This document shows, in pieces, positions 1 through 10,878 of a DNA stretch of 64,000 nt. Position 1 is the first letter of the stretch. Each line of letters opens with the position of its first letter. Made by a program: the position numbers and the translations under genes. The notes below the pieces were generated by a model. That model made no database searches and was not told the DNA's origin. It was given only the letters and a program-made list of their open reading frames with translations. Where the stretch lies: NCBI GenBank assembly GCA_031772625.1, contig CM062810.1, positions 708,525,584 through 708,589,583 of the forward strand. Reading direction: 5' to 3'. The stretch is from Pinus tabuliformis (lineage: Eukaryota; Streptophyta; Pinopsida; Pinales; Pinaceae).

Positions 1-1050
1 TTCCTACCTACTTGTTTTGTTAATTAACAAGTTATTTACCATGTAAATACTAGAAATAAATACAAGTACATGCTCAACACATTACAGATCATCAACTGAA
101 GGAAATAGAAACAAGCACACAAGTGACACTGTTGTTTTTGGACTAATGTCCCCGGAAAAACCCAATGCGAGAAAACTGGTGCAGCTATCTAAGGGTTTGA
201 TTTATTAAGCTGTTTTAGAACACAATCTGGGTGCCAAATCCAGCTCACCCAACAGAGAAAAATCTCGGCAGTAGCATCTCTCTACTCAAAAGCAGATATT
301 CTGGCTAAAACCTCGGATAAACACTCCGACAGCTCCAAACTGCCCGACGAAACCCCAACACTAGCCTCTAGGGATTGCGTCAGCCTCTCTCTGGCCCAGC
401 GTTAGCCCAAAGTCACTTTGGCTTGGCTTGCGTAAGCCTCTGGAGGCACTGTGTCAGCCCTGTGGCCCTCTGCGTCACCCACACTGGCCCTCTGAGGCAC
501 TGCGCAGCTCCTGGCTGCCTCTGCGTAAGCCCTAACTGGCTCTGCATGAACCCTTGGCTGCTTCTGCGTCCCTCTCTCCTACTACTGTGCTGATCCTCCT
601 AGTGCTATCTCTGCGTCTTTACTTCTATATTCACTGCCCCTCAACTGCAACTCTAATCACTCTCTCAATTTTGTCAGCAAACCCAACCCCAAAAAGTCGA
701 AATCTTGATCTCTTGGTGTGTTCTCCAAGTGACCCTCAAGCCTCCTCTTATACTTTTCTTGTTTACAAATCATCGGTCAAGATTAAGTCCCTCATCAACT
801 GCTAAGATTAGATCTAACTTGATCCATGTCTTTTGGACCATTCTAACATAGTTTTATATTAATTCACATTAATATTTTATTTTCCCTAAGTCTAAACTTA
901 GGGACTCCATTAAAAGTATTAATTATTTTAATATCTCCCAAACTGTTTAGAATCTGTCCAAACCCTTTCTGGTATTGGAGATCTCATGTGCCTTAGCCTC
1001 TCCACCAATTTTCATGGCTAGAGCACATCCGATGCTACCCCAAATCAACA
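1..1050 (-). repeat. Copia LTR, family A, cut by window edge
   Basis: This segment aligns by eye with the LTR at 18309-19442 (same order of blocks, ending GATGCTACCCCAAATCAACA), lacking only about the first 55 bases, which lie outside the window. On the minus strand it starts TGTTGATTTGGGG. The flank after 1050 has no polypurine tract of this family, so the segment is either a solo LTR or the 5' LTR of an element whose body lies to the left. The two small open frames inside it are by-products of repeated CTCTGCGTCAGCC-like units and not genes. Confidence 0.8.
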
Positions 1051-2702
1051 TGCTAGAGCAGTGGGTTGATTCTTAACCACCAAGTGTGTCATAAGGTCGT
1101 CAAATCTATGGTGATCTTTTCACAAGCATAAGCACAGAAATGGATGTTGGTATGCATCGTTGGAAAGCCAAGGTTCCATAATTACACATACATAAAGCGG
1201 CATGCTATCATTCAAACACAACCTACTCAGTAATGAATTAAGGACTGCACAATCTAGGCTATATTATGTTATGTCCTGCAATGAATATAAACTCTACACC
1301 TTGTAATTGCATATCAAGACCACACAAGACATCATGCCTAACAAGGAATGGATACAGTGTCCAGAACAAGAAGTAAGGATGGGTGATAGCAGCTGCAGAG
1401 TCATTAAGAGACGTAGAAGAAGTGCTACAACAATACTTATATGAGGAACCACCAGGGATCACCCTATGATAAATCATAGTGTGTACCAGAAATAGCATTC
1501 CATTATATACTACTTATTCATGCTTTTCTTCTTATGTAATATACTTGGATGACCATAAGACAAAGGCATCATTACACTCATGACTATTTCAAATTCCCAC
1601 TAACATAGATGCCATACCAAAAATTGATATCTATGTGTCCATTTACCACACCTGTAGAGCAGAATGCAAGACTGTTTTCAATATATTAATGGGGTTATGT
1701 AAGTCTGTTTTCAATGTATTAATGGGTTTATGTAAGTCTGTTTTCATTACATTAATGGAGTTTTGGACAGATCATTCACCAGATCGCCAATTGTTACACT
1801 TTAGTGTCAATTCCATGGTGACCAGTTTTCTGTTGCAGTGCTGTCTAGTGGCCCCATATCATAGTATGTATCCAGGAAATTAATGGTTCTACGCCTAACT
1901 CTAAATCTGGTAATACAAGACAGTATGTCAAAACAATGAAAGAACTACATACTGCCCAACATTAAGTCTTATATATTACTTAGAAATATAATTATATCAT
2001 GCTCAAAATTCTGTCAACACAATTAGAACCAATGGAAATGCTTTACCGTTGCTAGCTTTTATTTTATATCTCACACAGTCACTGGTTCATGTGGCTGTCA
2101 TAGATGGAGCGTATAACTTTAAATGCTGGAGTTGATAGCAATGACTTCCGAGCTCAGGGACAGAACAACTTTTGATCGCAAAGCCTTAATATGCTCAACT
2201 TGCTTTACCAGGAACAGTGTTATGCCCTATTTCGTGCAATAACATTCAACAAGCATGTGCAATGATACACCAAGAACTGAATTATGGTAAGACTTATGTA
2301 GTAGGTTCAGGTTGTGCAAAAGTCAACCATGTTGCCCTAGGTGTCCTTGGAAGGCTAGTTCTCCACTTATGAATTTCATGGATAACAGTTATAAGGACTG
2401 TCAAATTTCAGATTAACGAGGAGACCTGGAACCCTGCCTCATATTTTCTAGGAACCTTCTCGTCCAATTCAGTTTGGAGAAACACGTTTTGTACATGGGC
2501 AATTACAGTTTCTAAGAATACAGCATTGTGCAAGACTACAGTACCTCATTATACTGCATTGTCAGAGGTCTATCATGCAGATTGGGAAACACCTGCCAGT
2601 TTATAATCCAGGCATGTGATAGGTTGTCTTTTAATTGATTTCCTCAGAATGTCATTGGGGCAGGGCTCAAGACTCTCCTCCCAACCATTGGCAAGCTTCT
2701 AA
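1051..2702. other. Intergenic stretch without recognised gene
   Basis: I recognise no coding region, LTR end or RNA gene here. The only structure I see is a three-unit 33-bp tandem repeat at 1672-1770, listed separately. Base composition is ordinary AT-rich plant intergenic DNA. Confidence 0.5.
1672..1770. repeat. 33-bp tandem repeat, three copies
   Basis: The block CTGTTTTCAATRTATTAATG recurs at 1672, 1705 and 1738, giving a period of exactly 33 bases. The third copy is the most diverged. Because 33 is a multiple of three the array stays open on the plus strand, which explains the spurious 82-codon frame across it. Confidence 0.85.
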
Positions 2703-3643
2703 TGTGAAAATTTCCAAACTGAAATTCTATTACTGCAGCGACTGATTTATTTCACCTCCTTATTATTCTCAATAAGTTATTTACGAAATTCTTTCAGCAA
2801 ATATAAAATAAATTCTACTGCATTTATCACACAATTACCCAGAGGAAAAATACATGCACAAGAATCAATCACATTGACAGTCATTTTTAGACAATTGTCC
2901 TCGAAAAAACCCAATGCGGGAAAACCGGTGTAGCAGATGAGGGCTTTATTAACCTTCAGCAGCAATTGCTTTTACAAGGAATGATTTTACAAAGAAACTG
3001 AAAGAAAAAGCCTCAGACTTTCCCTCTGAGACCATCTGACACTTTGGAGACCCTGCTCCCACTTCTACATCACCCCTGCGTCACTCTGATTGACCTAGCG
3101 TGGCTCTCAGTGACTCTACGTCCCTGTGCATCAGCCTGTGTAGGCTTTGCGTCTCTCTTTCTGCGCTGTCTTCCACTTACCCTGCGTCACCTCCTCCTCG
3201 ATCACTTCTTTTTGCTAAAGCCCTCCTCTTCCTCCACCCTGAAACTCCCTCTGAAATCGATCTCCTCTTCCTTGAAAATCGAATTTCTTTGAGATACTGA
3301 GTATCTGTCGGTGTGTCTCCAAATGACCCTCAAGTCTTCTCTTATACTTTTCCTGTTGATGAATCAACGGTCGAGATTAAGTCCCTAATCAAAAGCTAAG
3401 ATTAAAACAGACTTGATCCTCATCTCTTAGAAGCTTCTCATCCTTATCTTCATTAATACCCATTAATATTTTTATTTTCTTAAGTTTAGACTTAGGAACC
3501 CATTAAAAATATTAATTATTTTAATAACTACTCATCTGGATAGAATTTCCCAAAAAAACTTCTGGGTCTTGGAGATCTCATGTGCCTTAGCCTCTCCTCC
3601 AAATTTGAAGGCTAGAGCATATCCGATGCTACCAAAATCAACA
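2703..3643 (-). repeat. Copia LTR, family B
   Basis: The segment runs from TGTGAAAATTTCC to ...CCAAAATCAACA and aligns along its length with 16363-17295. On the minus strand it begins TGTTGATTTTGG. It is followed at 3644 by CTCCCTCTTAGCGAGGA, which read on the minus strand is a purine-rich tract directly abutting the LTR. That places it as the 3' LTR of the minus-strand element whose pol remnants follow at 3873-5305. Confidence 0.8.
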
Positions 3644-3660
3644 CTCCCTCTTAGCGAGGA
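3644..3660 (-). other. Polypurine tract of copia element
   Basis: On the minus strand this reads TCCTCGCTAAGAGGGAG immediately before the LTR start TGTTGATTT. The same tract with one change abuts the LTR of copia A at 19443. A PPT of this kind primes plus-strand DNA synthesis in LTR retrotransposons. Confidence 0.7.
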
Positions 3661-3872
3661 ATGTTCTCTAGTAATGTTTCACTATAGAAACATCACACTG
3701 ATCTTCCGCCTCGGTACTTGCACTGATGCTTGGCTTGCTGCCTCACATCCCTTGCACTGCTGCACCCTGTATTACTGCTCCTGTACTGTAGCTCCCTCTC
3801 AACCTGCTGCATCACGTTGTCCATAGCACTACCACTGCTAATTGCTGCACTGCAACTTTTGATACTTATCCA

Positions 3873-4262
3873 TTATTGAAATGGATTCTTTAACATCCCC
3901 ATCTTATCCCTGAAATGAACAAACTTTGTTCTCCATATAGTCTTGGTGAGGATGTCTGCCACCTGTTCTCCTGTAGAAGTGTACCTCAACTGTATTGCCC
4001 TTCGTTGGACACTGTCTCTGACAAAGTGACACCTGATATCAATGTGCTTCGTCCGATCATGAAATACTGGATTCTGAGAGAGCTTGATGTAACTCTGATT
4101 ATCATACATGATCCTAGTCGCTTCCATCCTTCTCCTAAATAGATTCACAAGTAATTTTTTAAACCATATGTCTTCATACAAAGTTGTGCTAGCTGCCATA
4201 TATTCTTCTTCAGCTGAGATCAGAGCCAAAAAATTGTGTTTCCTACTGCACCTGGAGGTCAT
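3873..4262 (-). pseudogene. Copia pol: RNase H C-terminal fragment
   Basis: The 129-residue reading contains the copia RNase H end: a SAEEEYMAAS block (family form SAEAEYMA), KLLVNLFRRRMEATRIMYDNQS, KHIDIRCHFVRD and EQVADILTK. It finishes with the usual DKMGMLKNPF tail a few hundred bases before the PPT. It belongs to the same decayed minus-strand pol as 4346-4630 and 4688-5305, separated from them by stops and frameshifts. The fragment cannot act alone. Confidence 0.85.
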
Positions 4263-4345
4263 TCCTGATCCAATGTTGAAACAATACCCAGTTGTACTTT
4301 TCTAATCTACTGAACTTCTAGCCCAATCTGCGTCAGTGAACCCAC

Positions 4346-4630
4346 TCAGACTGATGTCATTGCCTCTGGTGTACAATAGTCCATGCTTGACTGTTCCTTG
4401 TATATACCTGAGAACATGTGCGCCATCTTAGGTTCTACCATGAACTGACTAAGAGTGTTGACAGCGTAACAAATGTCTGGCTTGGTATTGACCAGATACA
4501 TCAGGGACCCTATAAGCTGCCTGTACAAGGTGGGATCAACATCTTTATCTTCTGATGCGTCAATTTTCTTCCAGTTGGTGATCACTGGAGTAGCCATAGG
4601 TCTACAGTCTTGCATCCTGAATCTCTTCAA
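4346..4630 (-). pseudogene. Copia pol: RT/RNase H connection fragment
   Basis: Residues read RFRMQDCRPMATPV, then DPTLYRQLIGSLMYL and KPDICYAVNTLSQFM. This is the conserved stretch between the reverse transcriptase thumb and RNase H of Ty1/copia elements. After the VEPKMAH block the sequence degrades and the RNase H aspartate region is lost. The neighbouring fragments in minus order are 4688-5305 (upstream) and 3873-4262 (downstream). Confidence 0.85.
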
Positions 4631-4687
4631 GATTTTTGTAGCATATCTCCCTTGTCCCAGGATTATCTCACCCCTCTACTGCCAAAC

Positions 4688-5305
4688 TTACAACCCTAGA
4701 AAATAATGCATCTGTCCCAAATCCTTCATGTCGAATTTTGTGGCTAGGTTCTTCGTGTAGTCTTTAATGAGCCTGAATGATCCTGTTAGGAAGAGATCAT
4801 CCACATATATCCACATATCTGTGTCACTCTTGACAAAGCCCATCTTCTGCAAGTAGCCATCAATTCGACCATACCATGCCCTAGGTCCCTGTTTTAGCCC
4901 ATACAAGGCTTTCTTTAATCTGCATACATGAGATTTCCTCTCATGTGTTTCAAAACATTTCGGTTGTTCGATGTATACTTCCTCTTCTATTACCCCGTTC
5001 AAGAATGTCGTCTTGATGTCCATCTGATGAATCACCCACCCCATTTGCACTGCAAGAGATATCACGGTCCTAATAGAAGTATACGTGGCTACTGGGGCAA
5101 AGGTTTCTTCGTAGTCTATTCCCTCCTTCTGAGCATACCCCTTAGCCACGAACCTGGCTTTGTATTTCTCCACACTGCCGTTAGTAGCATATTTGACCTT
5201 GTAGATCCATCTCGAACCTACCACTGATCTGTCCTGAGGCCTAGGTACCACTTCCCAAACATCATTGACCATTATAGAGTTGTATTCCTCCACCATGGCA
5301 TCCAC
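4688..5305 (-). pseudogene. Copia reverse transcriptase (RVT_2) fragment
   Basis: The 205-residue frame is a recognisable Ty1/copia RT: NDVWEVVPRP near the start, SRWIYKVKY, KARFVAKGYAQKEGIDYEETFAPVA, the QMDIKTTFLNG block, LKKALYGLKQGPRAWY and the catalytic YVDD in IYVDDLFLTG. About 20 family residues are missing between KSDTDMW and IYVDD, so the palm is internally deleted just before the catalytic motif. Upstream on the minus strand (5306-5837) only a degenerate integrase-RT linker rich in E and S can be traced, with stops. Known family role: cDNA synthesis. This copy is dead. Confidence 0.9.
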
Positions 5306-5837
5306 CCATACTTGATGTTGAACGACCTCCTGAAAACTAGAAGGTTCCCCAACCTGAGCTATAAGGCCTGATATCTGTCTCGCTGTCTTCGCTCCCTTTT
5401 ACTATTCCTGGGCGCACCAATGAAGTCTTTTGCATCTCGTAGAATCTGTCGGAGTTCCCGGCTCATTCTTCCACTAGTAGCAGGTACATTTGTCAACTCC
5501 TCCTCTTTTTGAGATTCCTCCTGTTATGAAGCCTTGTCTTCAGGAGGAGTTCTGGTACTAGTTTCCGTTGGTTGAAGTGGTCTGACCAACAGCTCGTCTT
5601 TCGACTGCTCCTCGGAAGGCATTTCTCAGGATTTTATAAAAGCCGTATCCTCCATGAACTTTAAATCTAGCCAAACCACTACCTTCCTACTCCTTGGAAG
5701 ATAGACTCTATATGCCTTAGTATTCTCGCTATATCCCACAAGATATCCTTTCTCAGCAGTTTGATCTAATTTCTTTCTCTTCTCTTCGGGTATACGTCTT
5801 CTCGGAAGCAGATATTCAGCTTCTCAACACTAGTTTG

Positions 5838-6512
5838 CCCCACAAAAATCCTTTAGGCGCTTCTCCAAGGCTCTGTGTCAACCCTGCTAGCTTCAATGTA
5901 GCTCTAGAACCCTCTGTGTCAGCCTTCTGCTTCTCTGCGTCAGCTCTCTGGCCTTCTGTGTCACCCATGCAGGCCGATCAGCCTCTGCGCAGTCTCTAGC
6001 TGCCTCTGCATGGCTTCTGCTGCCTTTGCGTCAGCTTCTCTGGTCACTGCGCTGATCCTTAGGCACTATCTCTGCCTCTTTGTTATGTACTCACTGCCCC
6101 TCGCTACATTAGATCACTTGTTTGAATTTTCTCAGCGGAACCCGCTCCAAAAAATCGAACTGATTGATCAATCTTGGTGTATCTCCAACTGACCCTCAAG
6201 CCTCCTCTTATACTTTTCCTGTTGAGTCTTCAACGGCTGAGATTAAGTCCCTAATCAACGACTAAGATTATATTTGGCTTGATCCATGTCATTTAGAACA
6301 TTCTCACCCAGTTTTATATTAATACCCATTAATATTTTAATTTTCCTAAGTTTAGACTTAGGAACCCCATTAAAAATATTAATTATTTTAATATCTCTCT
6401 AATCGGGTGGCATTTCCCCAAACCATTTCTGGGTCTTGAAGATCTCATGTGCTTTAGCCTCTCTACCAAATTTCATGGCTAGAGCACATCCGATGCTACA
6501 CCAAATCAACAA
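5838..6512 (-). repeat. Copia LTR, 675-bp truncated copy
   Basis: This is the TGCGTCA-rich middle and the terminal part of a family A/B LTR, ending CTACACCAAATCAACA. The outer portion is missing, and the join with pol-linker sequence near 5838 looks like a deletion. It lies where the 5' LTR of the pol remnant at 3873-5305 would be expected. It is clearly diverged from the B-type LTR at 2703-3643, so the two may not be a true pair. Confidence 0.7.
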
Positions 6513-7035
6513 GAGAGGCAGCGTAGAGGCCTACGCAACCCAGGAGGGGCTCACGCAGTGCTGACGCAAGCCAAGAGGGTCTCTTGTAATGGCAGTGCAC
6601 AGTATTCATCTAAAGTCTAAGATTTTGCCAGAGAATTGAGGTTCTGAGCTGGAAGGGCTGAACAATAGTCTTCTTCCAGCAAATTGATCCAACAGAAGGG
6701 GTGACACAGTCTCCTAGAGGCAAGACGCTGGCCCAAGTAGTGATTGCTCAGGGATTTCACAGTGTTTGTCGGGAGTCAAATTACTCATTGGATCAGCTGT
6801 GACTTGGGGAATGAGGTAAACCCTCGTATGTATTTCTTGTTGCCGAGATTTCTCTTAAAGGTTAGTCGGTGTGAGAGGCAACCTGTTGTACTCAGATTCT
6901 GCTTGCTTAGTAATACAAACCCTCTATCTGCTGGACCGGTTTTCCTGCATTGGGTTTTTCCGGAGACGTGTTGTCCAAAAATAACAGTGTCCCTTGTGTG
7001 TTTGTCTCATCTATTGTCTTAGACTAACACCAACA
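6513..7035 (+). repeat. Copia LTR fragment in opposite orientation
   Basis: The reverse complement of this stretch follows the same block order as the LTR at 1-1050: GACACTGTT..TTTTGGAC, CCGGAAAAACCCAATGC, then the TGCGTCA-type blocks. It is therefore an LTR portion in plus orientation, ending ..ACACCAACA at 7035. It abuts the minus-oriented LTR at 6512 head to head, so the two form a large imperfect inverted repeat. Confidence 0.7.
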
Positions 7036-7238
7036 CTTGGGTACATATAGGGCTTGTTGCTCTTGATTAAATGCCAATCACATGCCCTCATACATGATAT
7101 AATCCAATGAAATGCCACAATCCCATTGATCCTGAAAACTGTTAAGTCTGTTGAATTTTGAATGGGATATGAAATCTGTTTTCTCCATATGAAGTTTGAT
7201 GAGGTTGGAACCAATCTCAAACATCCTAAGTCATTTCA

Positions 7239-7323
7239 TGGTAATGTTAAAATTTTAAGTAAAAGGATGGAAATGAAAGATAAAGGAGAATGTCACTTTT
7301 ACTTTAAGAATTTAACATTACCA
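7239..7323. repeat. 85-bp hairpin with about 28-bp arms
   Basis: TGGTAATGTTAAAATTTTAA at 7239 is mirrored by TTTAAGAATTTAACATTACC near 7304-7322, with one or two mismatches and a loop of about 30 bases. The size and symmetry would suit a tiny foldback element or a hairpin transcript. No target duplication is evident. Confidence 0.6.
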
Positions 7324-7443
7324 TTAGGGAGCATCTAGGAAGCATCTAGGGAGCATCAAGGGGCACCTTAGGAGTATTCGGAAAGTGTAGTTCCTCATAG
7401 AACAATTCGGAATTTCCAAAAACAAAAAAACAAAAAAAGCCTC

Positions 7444-7737
7444 GCAGAACCGTCCACCTTCTTTCAGGTCTGCCCGCGATCCGCGGTGGATACACGCCCG
7501 AACCTCCACAAATCCGTACCCAACCCTTTCCGGATCCGCGGATTAGGAAATAGGAACCGCGGATCAAGCAATAGGAGCCGTGGATTGAGCCCCCACGAAT
7601 CCAATTTTGCAGGAACCGCCAAAAAAAGGAGGAATCCGGATCCGATTTTCCTATCTGCAGTTCCGCCAAAGGATCGTTGGCGAATCCATACGGGACGTGG
7701 ATTTGCCTTTGGATCCTTAGGGGGGGACGGTTCCTGC
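7444..7737. mobile_element. GC-rich foldback/MITE-like element
   Basis: GCAGAACCGTCC at 7444-7455 is inverted at 7725-7737 as GGACGGTTCCTGC. The 294 bases between are much more GC-rich than the surroundings and filled with repeats of GGAACCGC, GGATCCG and ATCCGCGG in both orientations. Terminal inversion plus dense short internal motifs is the layout of foldback or MITE elements that carry transposase-binding repeats. No coding capacity is present. Exact ends and a target duplication are not resolved. The right flank resumes sequence of the gypsy gag region. Confidence 0.5.
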
Positions 7738-7983
7738 AACACTGGGTGTGTGCTCTACTCTCTTTTCCAATTTCTCAACATGTGCCATCAATGTTATCTC
7801 CGATAGTGGTGACTCTGGAGTCACACTAGGCCAATCGATGTCATCCTCACAACAACCTGTGTCATCTGCCTCCTGCTCAACCTCCTCCTCAGGCTCGCTG
7901 TCAGTGTTCCTGCACCCTAGGCCCCACGGTCTAAAGCAAAGTCTCCTCTTGGTCTCATCATCAAATTGTCCTTTCCACTCCCT

Positions 7984-8385
7984 CTAAGGGGGTTTGGTGT
8001 CCTCCTGGTCAAACCTCTCTATGAGCCTCCGTGTGAACTCCCTATAGGATGTGATGTCTGCATGACCCAAGGGGATCAGTCCATGGTACCACCACTCCAT
8101 GGAATCTCCATCCAAATGCAAAGTGGCATAACTAATGGCATCCACTTCTCTCATGGGGTTTAGCCAGATGTATGTGTACAATTCCTGCACCCATTTTCTA
8201 ACAAAACTCCTAGCTGAACTGTCGGAGTGGGTGAGGGTTATTCTTCCCACCATCTTTTGTGTGCCCCACTTTGGCTGATCTCTCATAAGCGATGTGAATG
8301 GCTTCACCCCCGTGACATGCTTATCTCTAAGGTCTTTGTCATAGGAATGAAGATGGCTCAAGTTTATTCCCTTACTGCTACTCAA
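7984..8385 (-). pseudogene. Ty3/gypsy Gag fragment (Retrotrans_gag)
   Basis: The 133-residue reading carries the core of the plant retrotransposon gag domain: SYATLHLDGDSMEWWYHGL followed by SYREFTRRLIERFDQ, the W-W and F...RF pattern of PF03732. Continuing on the minus strand past a stop into 7741-7983 gives acidic residues and MAHVEKLEKRVEH, a likely coiled segment. Upstream (8943-8961) is a perfect initiator-Met primer-binding site, and beyond that a long LTR, so this is the 5' part of a minus-strand gypsy element whose pol is absent. The leader between PBS and gag has been invaded by the foldback at 8395-8744. Confidence 0.8.
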
Positions 8386-8394
8386 CTGGGCCCT

Positions 8395-8744
8395 ATGTCA
8401 CAAGGTTCGTCGAACTTTAACCTTGAGGTTCGAATTTTGGCGAACCTTAAAAAAAAATTGAGGTTCGGCGAACCTCATCGAACCTCATAGCCATTGACCA
8501 AGTCCATAGATCAAAACTCGTAACTTCCTGTCGCAACTCAAGCTTGTAATTTATCCTTGCAGTTTCCATGTCTGTGATAGCATTTTTTATGTTTACTGAT
8601 GTTGATTTCTTACTATTTTATCGTATAATTCATTTTAAATTAATATATATAGACGAACCTAATGACGAACCTCATCAAAACATTCGAACTCAATCCGAAC
8701 CTAATCATTGTCGAATCCGAACTCGAACCCGAACCATGTGACAT
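8395..8744. mobile_element. 350-bp MITE-like element with CGAACC arrays
   Basis: ATGTCACAAGGTTCG at the left end is inverted at the right end (CGAACCATGTGACAT with one extra base class change). Both halves are packed with CGAAC/GGTTCG hexamers, about seven on the left (8402-8486) and eight on the right (8654-8735), around an AT-rich centre. The unit interrupts the leader of the flanking gypsy element. This architecture (short terminal inverted repeats, subterminal motif clusters, no ORF) is typical of non-autonomous DNA transposons whose transposase binds the repeated motif. The superfamily is not clear, as I see only a possible 2-bp AT duplication. Confidence 0.6.
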
Positions 8745-8942
8745 TGACGGGGCCAACATTTTGATTATATCCTCGTTGTTTTTTTATCATCTTCTCATTG
8801 TTTCTGAGGATCTCCTCCATGATTCCCTGTGTGCTCCTCCCTTTTGTGCCATTGGAATGTCCATAAATTTTCACCAATCATTGTGCATGCATGCCTACAC
8901 CTCCATGATCTTGCTAGCTTCCCCACAGCGGGCCAAGATCAT

Positions 8943-8961
8943 GGCCCTGGCTCTGATACCA
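8943..8961 (-). other. Primer-binding site, initiator tRNA-Met
   Basis: On the minus strand this reads TGGTATCAGAGCCAGGGCC, matching the standard plant initiator-Met PBS over its whole core. It lies one base inside the LTR end ...AATATTACA at 8963. This anchors the minus-strand gypsy element whose gag is at 7984-8385. Confidence 0.9.
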
Positions 8962-8962
8962 C

Positions 8963-10878
8963 TGTAATATTCCAATTTAAATTTTACCCAATTTTAATGA
9001 ATTTGTCAAATCTGATCTTGGTGTGATTTTTGGCAAGAAGTGGGTTAGTGACTATTGTAGGTGCACTTTTGTAATTTATTTCCAAATTACACATACACAG
9101 TGAACAACATGTGATAGGATAATATTATAAACTAATATAAACTGATTTATTTCATACCTAGGGACATAGATAATGCTGATATGAATTTATGAAGCAATGA
9201 ACATGGGCAGCCTTGCATTAATTCAAATGATAATAACAACAAATAAAAAATAGAGAAATTTGATATAATAGTGAATCTTCCCTTTTTGTATTCAGTTCTT
9301 GAGAAATATTAGACATATACATCAATACACAACCTATGCTACAGCCATGCACCCATTACAGGACCGATTCACACACTCAGCAATACACATCAACATAACT
9401 ATTCGACCTCCCTGAGAAGGCTGCCACAGGTACAAGAAATGCTCTTCCCCAATTGTAAACTCAGATCTGAAACAAGAGTGGTCTCCTTGGCACGAATTGT
9501 CTCAAACAATTATCATACAGACCTCTTTGAAGGTAGATTGATATAGCACTGGATATTACAGTCATGAAGAACTGGACTATGCTTTAATCCAGGGAACAGG
9601 GCTTAGATATGCTCTGAAAATCAACTCGGATCCTTCACATAAATTACTACAGGCTTCATACCAATTCAGACCTCCTTTAAGTAAGCTGCTACAGGCCTTA
9701 TGGCAATTCGGCCTCCTCAATTATCCTGCTACAGGCACCCAAGATGCGCACTCTATATGGATCTTCAGATCTGGAATGACAAATAGATCCTTGGTACCAA
9801 TTTCCTTAAATAAATACCACACGGCCCTCTCAAACAATGTTGCATACTCCAATGAATTCGACCCTTACAGACAGCGATAAATATATATAAAAATGTCTAC
9901 TACAATGTTGGGTAATAATGTGACCCCATCAGTTCTGAATGAATATCCACTACTCCATTATTCGGCACACTTATACCAACCCGAAATTTGGCCTTGTGAA
10001 ATTTGCTGCTGGTGCACTAATAATTCGACCACATGTGGATGGACTATAGGAGGAAATTAGCATAGGATTTAGCATTTAAAACCTCGTCTCATTTGAAAGA
10101 GGAACACGGTCTTATGCAGCACAAATCGTTCTCCAAATATGCTAGCAAATTTGGCCCCCTACTTCGTGGTTTAGAGAATGAACACTTCGGCCCTCTTTAT
10201 GCTTCCATATTTTGGTATTCAAAATAACAACCCAGCCTCTTGGTGAATGAAGAATAGACCTGCCACTGAAACACAATGCCAATAATCTCCTGCAAATAAG
10301 AGTATCGTCAAATCTTAAGAGATGAATCAAACAACCAAACCAATAAGATCCAATGGAAGATCTGAAATAATCTTCCCAAAAAGCTAAATAGGGTGGCTAG
10401 AATAGAATGAATTGCCATTGAGTTCCTTCTTTTATAATACTTCATGGAACCTCCCTCTAGATTCTAGATTCTCCCTTTTCTTTCCTTATTATTTTATTGG
10501 TGTGACATTTTTCATCTTTTGCCATCATTTAATGAAATAATAATTTGTCGTCACTCTAATAAAATAATAATTTACCTCCTTTATTCAATAAAATATAAAT
10601 GGAGTTGTCTTTAGGGCGACTTTTTGGACTTTCCGGTGCTAGAATCCGGCGGAAAAAATTGAGATTAAATCTTGATTTGTGTTATTTAAACTGCATATTT
10701 GTGTTATGTAATTAAACTGGAGTACCTTTCCCGAAGAGTTATGCCCTTTCCCATTGCATATTAATGATGATAATGATTATTATTTAATAGTTTATATTTA
10801 TTTTATATATATTTGTGTTCATCTCAGGTATTTTGGAGGAGGCGAAGACACATGAGAAACATAATGCTGCACATTACA
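8963..10878 (-). repeat. 5' LTR of gypsy element (outer end approximate)
   Basis: The inner end is fixed by the PBS: TGTAATATTCC starts the plus-strand reading at 8963. A minus-strand TATA motif (TATTATAAAAG, 10428-10439) implies that U3 extends beyond 10440. The outer end is taken at ATTACA (10873-10878), which mirrors TGTAAT, but another ATTACA at 10887 is equally possible. Inside, the block GACCTCCYT..GCTGCYACAGG recurs at about 9405, 9668 and 9708. No matching 3' LTR is seen to the left. Confidence 0.5.
10428..10439 (-). promoter_or_regulatory. Putative LTR TATA box
   Basis: The minus strand reads TATTATAAAAG inside the long gypsy LTR. Its distance to the PBS (about 1.47 kb) would make a long R-U5. 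Position is the only support. Confidence 0.4.

Noticed and set aside
375-805. Two open frames in the first LTR
   Set aside because: They run through the TGCGTCA-type repeat units of the LTR, which recur in several copies with different frames, so they are not conserved coding sequence.
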